Source: a virus. From it: a stretch of 27,400 bases of DNA. Below the pieces are notes generated by a model, which searched no databases, was not told the DNA's origin, and saw nothing but the letters and a program-made list of their open reading frames with translations. Made by a program: the position numbers and the translations under genes. The stretch covers positions 1 to 27,400 of IMG/VR virus record IMGVR_UViG_3300035070_000219. One strand, 5' to 3'. Positions 1 through 5,363 of this stretch are shown here, piece by piece (within the stretch, counting starts at the first letter, position 1; each line of letters opens with the position of its first letter).

Positions 1-392
1 TGTTTGAACCATCGAGAATCCATTGCCTCATCACCAGCTGCTGACCAGTTTCGAGCGTTCACTTGCTTTTCCATATTTTTGAATGCGCGTAACCGAGGTA
101 GTCCGAGATTGAACATCATATTTCCGATGCACCTCTGGGCCTCTTCGGGGAAATCATCGAAGTCAGGATACAGACGTTTACAGTCAGCCTCCACACTATC
201 TAAGTCTTTCTCAAAAGCTTCATCAATGCGCTTCATCGTGACGTTGGTCCCAATCGACTGCCCATGCTCGGGATCACTTTTCAAGATTAGGTGACCTACT
301 CCCATCGTTGGAAGTCCCAGGTGATCTAGGTAGATCGAGGTGACGACTCCCTCATCCTGTTTCAGCTCTTTCATAAGTTTTGCTCTATCCAT
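1..392 (-). CDS. Endolysin, T4-type lysozyme (GH24), partial (3' end beyond window)
   Basis: This muramidase would cleave the MurNAc-GlcNAc bond of peptidoglycan to lyse the host. The 130 visible residues start at the ATG at 392, one base after the end of the holin gene's stop codon (TAAATG). The N-terminus carries the GH24 catalytic layout: Glu14, then Asp23 nine residues later, then Thr29 six residues after that, followed by MGVGH. This matches the E11-D20-T26 spacing of T4 lysozyme. Further on, 'MMFNLGLPRLRAFKNM' resembles the conserved helical lobe of the family. There is no N-terminal signal or anchor segment, so release should depend on the holin directly upstream. The gene is cut by the window boundary, not by an internal stop; the usual family length of about 150-170 residues implies a few dozen residues are missing. 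On the opposite strand a 96-codon open frame is only a shadow of this gene. Confidence 0.93.
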   Translation of the reverse strand, partial: MDRAKLMKELKQDEGVVTSIYLDHLGLPTMGVGHLILKSDPEHGQSIGTNVTMKRIDEAFEKDLDSVEADCKRLYPDFDDFPEEAQRCIGNMMFNLGLPRLRAFKNMEKQVNARNWSAAGDEAMDSRWFK

Positions 393-770
393 TTATTTGC
401 CTACTTTCTTAACACGTTCAAATGATCTCATTCCGCCAAGTCCGAGCATACCCATTAAAACCGGAAGCATGGTTGAGGTATCTGCCTGTGGAATATCGAT
501 GCCGAAGCCAGCACAGATGGGACTGACTAAAAAGTTAACCATGAAACCGAGGACACATACCCACCCGGTCGCTGGGCGCCAACTCGACTGAAACCAGTTA
601 CCTTTGGCATCCTGTTTATTAACTTCGATCTGCGCCATTGCGATGGACTGGGCATGGTTGTCGGCCATCGTAGATAGCTCATGGGCCAAGCGCATCTTCT
701 CATCTTTATCAATAATTACTTTATCCAACAGACCCGTGACCGGGCCAATCAGAGATCCTAATAAACTCAT
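393..770 (-). CDS. Holin, 3-TM gene-transfer-agent type
   Basis: A 125-aa membrane protein expected to form the inner-membrane lesion that lets the lysozyme out. The N-terminus has a hydrophobic stretch (GSLIGPVTGLLDKVI). It is followed by a charged helical part, the signature 'GNWFQSSWRPATGWV' at about residues 57-71, a strong membrane segment at about 68-90, and a last hydrophobic segment, 'MLPVLMGMLGLGGM', before a basic tail (FERVKKVGK). The WRP-TGW signature and layout fit the 'Holin of 3TMs' family known from alphaproteobacterial gene-transfer agents and marine phages. The start overlaps the upstream stop by ATGA and is preceded by AAAAGGAG seven bases away. The lysozyme follows immediately, giving a classical holin-endolysin pair. 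Assignment is from family recognition, not from an alignment. Confidence 0.88.
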   Translation of the reverse strand: MSLLGSLIGPVTGLLDKVIIDKDEKMRLAHELSTMADNHAQSIAMAQIEVNKQDAKGNWFQSSWRPATGWVCVLGFMVNFLVSPICAGFGIDIPQADTSTMLPVLMGMLGLGGMRSFERVKKVGK

Positions 771-976
771 AGTTCTACTCCTTTTTGATTAGGTTTCTTT
801 ACACACTTCCAACCGACACCAACGAAGCCCGTGAGGACACTCGACAGCTGGTCTCTAATAACCTCAGCTCTCAGCGCACATTCTTGAAAGGTCTCATGTA
901 TGTAATTAACATCGGCAAGCTGCGTACAGTTGTCTGGATTAGACAAATGACACGCTAGGACCACTGCTTTGAACAT
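767..976 (-). CDS. Small four-cysteine protein, function unknown
   Basis: A 69-aa protein starting 'MFKAVVLACHLSNPDNC' with cysteines at residues 9, 17, 33 and 58, a pattern compatible with two disulfides or a metal site. Proteins with this opening and this cysteine spacing are, from memory, frequent in marine podo- and myoviruses near lysis genes, but no function is established. The start codon shares one base with the upstream stop (TGATG) and the 3' end overlaps the holin start by four bases, so it sits inside a translationally coupled lysis block. The N-terminus is mildly hydrophobic but too short and cysteine-containing to call a signal peptide with confidence. Confidence 0.75.
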   Translation of the reverse strand: MFKAVVLACHLSNPDNCTQLADVNYIHETFQECALRAEVIRDQLSSVLTGFVGVGWKCVKKPNQKGVEL

Positions 977-1497
977 CAGTTGACTTTAGCTGCCAGGGGA
1001 TTTTGCAGTACCCTTCTAATCGTCTCTCGAAGATCCTTATCTAGGGTATCCCGGGCTTCTTCTTGCCTGGCAAGCTTGGAATCAATTCGACTTTCCCAGT
1101 CAGTAATTAGGGTGCGTACCAGGTCAACATTACCTCGATTGCGAATGTCTTGCTTATCCAAGTAACCTTGGAGCCTCGAGAGATCTTCTTTACTAGTGAT
1201 CTTAAGATCGTAGATCAGGTCTTGCAGAGTTGAGACAGTAGTTCTGAAGCCACCGATCTGTTCTTCTACCAGGGCGGTCGTAGTTGCACCTTGGGCTTCT
1301 AAAGTCAGCATCTGTTTCTCTAGGTGGCTAATGTTAACAGGTTTGTAAGCTGCAATCTTCTTCTCCATTGCTTTAAACTGAGTGAAAATCTCGAATGCCC
1401 CATAAGCACCACCCAGGATTGTCCCGAGCAGTGGTATCAAGAGTAAGAGCTTACTACCGCCAACCTTGATGCCTTTGTATTCTACTTCTGCTGCCAT
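976..1497 (-). CDS. Membrane-anchored coiled-coil protein, unknown role in lysis region
   Basis: A 173-aa protein with a short N-terminal segment (MAAEVEYKGIKVGGSK). One strong transmembrane helix follows at about residues 17-40 (LLLLIPLLGTILGGAYGAFEIF), and then a long charged, heptad-like region to the C-terminus (KAMEKKIAAYKP, LEKQMLTLEAQ, LRETIRRVLQN). The topology suggests a single-span inner-membrane protein with an extended coiled coil. In this position it could be a spanin-like or holin-modulating factor, but no motif proves that. It has a good ribosome-binding site (GGAAGGA, seven bases from ATG) that overlaps the end of the preceding gene, and it couples to the next gene by TGATG. 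Similar proteins beginning MAAEVEYKGIKVGGSK-like occur in marine phages as unknowns (recollection). Confidence 0.75.
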   Translation of the reverse strand: MAAEVEYKGIKVGGSKLLLLIPLLGTILGGAYGAFEIFTQFKAMEKKIAAYKPVNISHLEKQMLTLEAQGATTTALVEEQIGGFRTTVSTLQDLIYDLKITSKEDLSRLQGYLDKQDIRNRGNVDLVRTLITDWESRIDSKLARQEEARDTLDKDLRETIRRVLQNPLAAKVN

Positions 1498-1500
1498 GGC

Positions 1501-3093
1501 TTAATCCTTCCATTGACTGTCGATCATTTCGTTCATCATAAGAGAGCTACCGATATCCATCAGGTACATTGCTAAGTTATTAGACGGCAGTTGACCGTCC
1601 GGGATAACAGTTCCAAAGTCGAACCCAACTGCATCTTCGATAACCGGGGCGTCCTTGGTATAGGTCGACAGATCAGCTCCAAGCAGTGCAACCATGATCA
1701 CAACTTTCTGTTGGTTGCGGCTGTCATACTTGCCTTTGTCACCCATCTTCTTAATTATTTTTGCAGCCTTTTCGTTCTTCTGTTTTGAAGTAGCTTTTTT
1801 AACAACTGCTTTAGTCTTTGCTTTAGCTGTAGGCTCATTTTTAGCCTCACTGGTAGCCTGTTTAGGTTTGGGTTGAACCTCAACTTCAGTCTCTTTTTCG
1901 ACATCCGCTTGAGGCTCATTCTTAGGCTTTGGACTAGCCTTTACTTCTTTAGTTTCGACTTTGATTTCCCCAGGTACTTCGGAACTTCCTTGTCCGGGAG
2001 CTCCAGCTCCAGCTGGTCCGATGTCTTGGACTTCCTCCAGATCATTGGAGATCGAACTAACGTCGATAGTATCCATTTCAGTATTCGAACCGGGACCATT
2101 AGTACCCATCGGATTAAGGTCCACGGGTGGACCCAGATCCAAGTCCAAATTAAGATCCATAGGCTGTTCAAGTTCGAACTTAACTGACTCAAAAGTGATT
2201 TCATGTATTGGTTCCTCATTTATGTTGATTATCTCAATATGCTCACCTGTATCGTTGACTTCGTGGTGATCGTAAAAATCTTCTACTAGCTCGAGCTCAA
2301 CTGGATCAGTTGTGGGATTCAGTAATAAATATTCAGTTTCAGAGGTTATAAATTGGGTGACGACAGTGTTAACAATGTTCCAGTAAATGTTTGCGTGGAG
2401 ATCATCAAAGACAGGGTATGCTGACGTGAGCTGGTAATTGGTTCCTGACATCTTAATACTGATACGACTTAGGCTGTCTGAGAAATCAAAACTACCTTCG
2501 TAAATACCAATGCTTTCCGTACCAACAGCTGAAAGCACGTCGGTTCCTGAGAGAACTGTTGAACCAGCTGCGTTAATACCCGTAATCGTGATCGAGGTGT
2601 TATCCGAGGACGGGACATCAATTGCTACAGAGTAGGTAACTTCACCCCCTCGTCCTTCCATAGATAATCCTGAGACGTCCAAGTTGTTCCACTCATAGGT
2701 CGTCAGGTTTGTTGATGTTAACCCTGCACAGATATCTGAGGTTCCTAGAGATCGGCACTGAGCTGAGTTGTTCATCGCAGATCCCTTGCCCCCAGGATCT
2801 GTATTTTGGTCCGACCCGTGATTGGTATATCCCAAGCTCTCATCGAGTAGATCGCCTGAGTTACCATGACTAACAGTGTCAGTGGTGACTGTTGTCGTTA
2901 TCGTTGTAATAGTCTCAATGCCGGAGCCATCGTTATAGGTTTCGACAACTGTATCAATCTCTTCGGTTCCAACGGAGGTTACATCACATAGCCCTGTGGT
3001 CGTGGTGGGGCATAGGTCGTTTGCTGTGGCATTAGAGAATAAGCAAGAAAAGCAGCAAGCCAATAATGCCAGTTTTAGCGTCTTTAGGCTCAT
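1501..3093 (-). CDS. Large exported protein with Lys/Glu/Pro-rich linker, function unknown
   Basis: A 530-aa protein with a signal peptide (MSLKTLKLALLACCFSC, likely cleaved after 'SNATA' at residue 24; an LLAC lipobox at 10-13 is a weaker alternative). The mature N-terminal half is Thr/Ser-rich and looks beta-structured, with repeated TITTT/TVTT stretches at about 55-75 and 'SVAIDVPSSDNTSITITG' at about 155. An acidic and then a highly charged Lys/Glu/Pro region (about residues 360-440, e.g. KVETKEVKASPKPKNEPQ) separates it from a compact C-terminal domain. That domain contains 'KIIKKMGDKGKYDSRNQ' and ends 'MIDSQWKD'. It resembles, from memory, a C-terminal domain common in exported proteins of marine phages with no known role. 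ATG at 3093 has AAAAGGAT nine bases upstream; the gene overlaps its upstream neighbour by 62 bases. A periplasmic or envelope role at lysis or superinfection is inference only. Confidence 0.72.
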   Translation of the reverse strand: MSLKTLKLALLACCFSCLFSNATANDLCPTTTTGLCDVTSVGTEEIDTVVETYNDGSGIETITTITTTVTTDTVSHGNSGDLLDESLGYTNHGSDQNTDPGGKGSAMNNSAQCRSLGTSDICAGLTSTNLTTYEWNNLDVSGLSMEGRGGEVTYSVAIDVPSSDNTSITITGINAAGSTVLSGTDVLSAVGTESIGIYEGSFDFSDSLSRISIKMSGTNYQLTSAYPVFDDLHANIYWNIVNTVVTQFITSETEYLLLNPTTDPVELELVEDFYDHHEVNDTGEHIEIININEEPIHEITFESVKFELEQPMDLNLDLDLGPPVDLNPMGTNGPGSNTEMDTIDVSSISNDLEEVQDIGPAGAGAPGQGSSEVPGEIKVETKEVKASPKPKNEPQADVEKETEVEVQPKPKQATSEAKNEPTAKAKTKAVVKKATSKQKNEKAAKIIKKMGDKGKYDSRNQQKVVIMVALLGADLSTYTKDAPVIEDAVGFDFGTVIPDGQLPSNNLAMYLMDIGSSLMMNEMIDSQWKD

Positions 3094-3580
3094 CTACAGA
3101 TATCCTTTTCTTGGGAGGTTTACTTTGCATTTCCATCTTGTCTCGAATTGGAGCACCAGCTGGCATTTCTTCCCAACTAGCCAGCCAAAGATCTCGGGCT
3201 TCTTCACCAATCTTACCCTCTTTTGGGCAATACAGAGCTGCATCCCAGAGGCCTTGGAAGACCCGAGCGTCTTGGCATAAAATACTGACACTACCCACCT
3301 TGAGATTTAGCCCTGCAACCAGCTTCGCCAGGAGCACCAGTTGGCACGTTTCATCAGTTACAGCCATGCCTGTTGAGATACCTATGACACTCGATGAGAC
3401 AGCTCCTGAGACACCAAAACGGCAGACGGCTTGGGGTATCTGAATTGACGGAGAGGCAGCTGTGGAAGGTGAGCTGTTAGTTACTGTCGAAGAGATTGTA
3501 TTACTGTCAGCTGCAATGGCAACGCCATAGCTACAGCACCCTAGGAGAACTAGGGATAGTACCACTAATATCTTTTTCAT
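3032..3580 (-). CDS. Exported or lipoprotein-like protein with C-terminal hydrophobic tail
   Basis: A 182-aa protein opening with a clear export signal (MKKILVVLSLVLLGCC). The LLGC at residues 12-15 could be a lipobox; cleavage by signal peptidase I after 'VAIA' (about residue 23) is the alternative. A low-complexity Ser/Thr/Asn linker follows, then a conserved-looking core: 'AVCRFGVSGAVSSSVIGIS', 'TDETCQLVLLAKLV', 'SVSILCQDARVFQGLW', 'YCPKEGKIGEEARDLW'. The last 12 residues are strongly hydrophobic (GIIGLLLFLLIL). The core recalls, from memory, a family that recurs beside lysis genes in marine podoviruses; the function is unknown. Four cysteines in the core (CR, ETC, ILC, YCP) may form disulfides in the periplasm. 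AGGA lies nine bases before the ATG. Its 3' end overlaps the next exported-protein gene by 62 bases in another frame, so the two may act together. Confidence 0.74.
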   Translation of the reverse strand: MKKILVVLSLVLLGCCSYGVAIAADSNTISSTVTNSSPSTAASPSIQIPQAVCRFGVSGAVSSSVIGISTGMAVTDETCQLVLLAKLVAGLNLKVGSVSILCQDARVFQGLWDAALYCPKEGKIGEEARDLWLASWEEMPAGAPIRDKMEMQSKPPKKRISVDEPKDAKTGIIGLLLFLLIL

Positions 3581-3583
3581 GTG

Positions 3584-3802
3584 TTAAATTCCTATAAGCC
3601 GAAAGATACTTCCTAGTCCCATTTGGTTTGCAAAGAGAATAACGGCTGCACCAACAGCAAACCATTTTATTTGGACGAGTGTCTGATGTATCGAGTACAA
3701 ACTTTTCTTTAGCTCTTTAGAAACACCTCTCAACTCTTTGATACTCTCATCATGGCGATCTATCATCCATTCGGCTTTGTTTAATCTGGTTTCAATGTCC
3801 AT
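3584..3802 (-). CDS. XhlA-like coiled coil plus C-terminal TM protein, possible holin accessory
   Basis: A 72-aa protein with a charged N-terminal helix rich in heptad-like spacing (IETRLNKAEWMIDRHDESIK, then ELRGVSKELKKSLYSIHQTL). One C-terminal transmembrane helix follows at about residues 45-66 (IKWFAVGAAVILFANQMGLG). This layout is that of XhlA/haemolysin-type small phage membrane proteins that work with holins in lysis. AAGGG lies seven bases before the ATG. It is the first of the run of exported and membrane genes that leads into the holin-lysozyme pair, which supports an envelope function. Because a convincing 3-TM holin exists at 393-770, this one may be an accessory or antiholin; the sequence does not decide. 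Confidence 0.72.
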   Translation of the reverse strand: MDIETRLNKAEWMIDRHDESIKELRGVSKELKKSLYSIHQTLVQIKWFAVGAAVILFANQMGLGSIFRLIGI

Positions 3803-3815
3803 TTAACTGCCCTTA

Positions 3816-4196
3816 TTACGGTTGAGGATATTTAGTTTTAATGCGAGCTACTTCGGTCTGCCACGCTGCCAAACCTTTTTCAGCAATGTACTCAATTTGA
3901 CTATCGACCGATCCGTATTCTTCTTTACGGCCTTTTAACCAATCAGGATCTGTTGGGGCATTTGAATCGTCAAAAACACCTACACTACTAGCTAGGGTTG
4001 TCTGTGCAACAGAACCTGTATCACCAACATTAGCCCAACTTGGTACAGCATCGACCGTCTTGGTTGCATAATTTGCCACCCTGACTTCAAACTGACTTTT
4101 AGTATCACCATTTAGGATTGGAACGTCAGCCCAAGCTCCATCGGCAAATTGTACTTTAGCACTACCAGACACTAATTCTTTTATTTCATAATCCAT
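3816..4196 (-). CDS. Small tail-fibre-associated protein, candidate assembly protein
   Basis: A 126-aa protein. I chose the ATG at 4196 (MDYEIKELVSGSAKVQF) because AAAGGAA lies about nine bases upstream; a longer TTG start at 4223 would put that site inside the gene and overlap the preceding small CDS. The N-terminal part looks like a small beta domain (SAKVQFADGAWADVPI). The C-terminus has 'RKEEYGSVDSQIEYIAEKG' then W...VARIKTKYPQP. It resembles the common phage motif R..EYPSI.DQLD......W...I..IK.KYP, found in small tail proteins and fibre-assembly proteins encoded just after tail fibres. Position after two fibre genes agrees with that role. Function is inferred from motif and position only. 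Confidence 0.7.
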   Translation of the reverse strand: MDYEIKELVSGSAKVQFADGAWADVPILNGDTKSQFEVRVANYATKTVDAVPSWANVGDTGSVAQTTLASSVGVFDDSNAPTDPDWLKGRKEEYGSVDSQIEYIAEKGLAAWQTEVARIKTKYPQP

Positions 4197-4209
4197 TGTT
4201 GTATTTCCT

Positions 4210-4383
4210 TTACCATTTGCCAATTGGACATTTTGCAGATTTCAGCCTTGTTTTAAGTTTCATTAAGCACATGCACTTTTTGCATTGTGCGATTGATTTT
4301 CTATACCATTCACATTGCTCACAGATTGCTATCCGTTCTTCTGGATACAAAATGTAATTAACTCTCACTTCTTCTTCGAGCAT
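4210..4383 (-). CDS. Small six-cysteine protein, probable zinc-binding knuckle
   Basis: A 57-aa gene. The ATG at 4383 overlaps the stop of the fibre-tip gene by one base (TAATG), and the TAA is at 4210-4212. The protein begins 'MLEEEVRVNYILYPEER' and has cysteines at residues 21, 24, 34, 37, 39 and 52: CEQC, then CKKCMC, then a C-terminal 'KSAKCPIGKW'. Two CxxC pairs separated by nine residues suggest one bound zinc, with C39 and C52 extra. The pattern RIAIC..C........CK.C.C.M..K..L..A.CP.GKW is, as I recall, widespread in marine phage genomes as an unknown. Coupling by TAATG and uninterrupted codons argue that it is real. Placement between fibre tip and fibre-associated protein hints at a tail or assembly role, but nothing in the sequence proves it. 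Confidence 0.78.
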   Translation of the reverse strand: MLEEEVRVNYILYPEERIAICEQCEWYRKSIAQCKKCMCLMKLKTRLKSAKCPIGKW

Positions 4384-5360
4384 TAAGTATACGCTCCGTG
4401 AATTGTCCCAGAGGCTGTACCTATAATTGTATATGCTGATACTCCTGAGAATGTAATTGCTCGACCTGCGGCACCACCAGCCGAACCAGCGGCTCCATTT
4501 GTGTGATTTCCGTTTGCGCCTGTAGAACCAGTAGCTCCTGCGTTTCCAAATGAAGCGCCGTTTCCACCCGACCCACCTGTACCAGCATTATTTCCAGCAG
4601 AAGAACCAGATGAACCGTTTGTTGCTGATTGGCCGTATCCTTGACCTACGCCACCAGCACCACCACTGGTGCCATTATAGTAGGTATAAACGTAACAAGT
4701 GGTAGTATAAAAAGTACAATTATCTTCGCCCTGTTCACAACACGAACCCTGATGACAACTTGCAAAGTTAGAACGTGCGCTCGCAGTACAATATTGACTG
4801 GGATGCCCACCAAAATAATCACAGTTCTTACATTGAGTACCAACTGAACCTGAAACTTTTCCCTGACCGCCTGTACCTCCTTGGCCTCCACCAGATCCAC
4901 CTCCTGAGATAGAAGATCCAGAAGCCATATTGATTGTTACGCCAGTGGATTGGATTGTCATGGCTGTGCCGCCAGCACCTCCATTTGCAGAACCGCCTGT
5001 TCCTTGGATTGCACCAGCGTGGTCAATAATAAGGGTTCCACCCATACTAGCTGGCACTGTTATAAGACCCATAGTAGTGCCAGAGTTAATGGTATATCTT
5101 TTAGCGGTACTTCCTGTCCAGCTTCCAGAAGTGTTAGCATCAAATAGAGTTTGTAGGTTAGCACTAGATGCCGCAGAAGCAGTCAAGCCTAGCTCACTAG
5201 ATTTACCAAACCCATCGGACATATCAATAGCACCATCGGAAATACCGAATAAACTACGCACACTCGAACTACCCATATTAATTGAGGCAGTAGCTGAATT
5301 ACCAAGTTCTACGTTTACTTGTTGTAGAGAAATTGTATTCCCTGCGGATGGTAATGCCAT
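4383..5360 (-). CDS. Gly-rich, Cys-cluster tail fibre tip or adhesin candidate
   Basis: A 325-aa virion protein, probably the distal receptor-binding part of a fibre. The N-terminus (MALPSAGNTISLQQVNVEL, then 'SVRSLFGISDGAIDMSDGFG') resembles the attachment region of many marine phage fibre proteins. From about residue 115 the chain is dominated by glycine motifs (GGSANGGAGGTAM, SGGGSGGGQGGTGGQG, and later GGAGGVGQGYG and GTGGSGGNGASFG). These alternate with a 46-residue insert holding eight cysteines (C177 to C222, including CKNC and SCCEQ). Such Gly-rich blocks with variable loops between them are the plan of T-even gp38-type adhesins, whose glycine strands pack as polyglycine-II helices. 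Here the loop would be disulfide-rich or metal-bound. The gene starts just after the S74 fibre gene stop with GCGAGGT upstream. The adhesin call is inference from architecture and position. Confidence 0.75.
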   Translation of the reverse strand: MALPSAGNTISLQQVNVELGNSATASINMGSSSVRSLFGISDGAIDMSDGFGKSSELGLTASAASSANLQTLFDANTSGSWTGSTAKRYTINSGTTMGLITVPASMGGTLIIDHAGAIQGTGGSANGGAGGTAMTIQSTGVTINMASGSSISGGGSGGGQGGTGGQGKVSGSVGTQCKNCDYFGGHPSQYCTASARSNFASCHQGSCCEQGEDNCTFYTTTCYVYTYYNGTSGGAGGVGQGYGQSATNGSSGSSAGNNAGTGGSGGNGASFGNAGATGSTGANGNHTNGAAGSAGGAAGRAITFSGVSAYTIIGTASGTIHGAYT

Positions 5361-5363
5361 GTT

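Noticed and set aside
4-294. Plus-strand 96-codon frame near the left edge
   Set aside because: It is the antisense shadow of the lysozyme gene; no other plus-strand gene is supported in the window and the lysozyme catalytic triad is intact on the minus strand.
4197-4223. TTG start adding nine residues to the fibre-associated protein
   Set aside because: It overlaps the upstream six-Cys gene and would bury the AAAGGAA site that suits the ATG at 4196.
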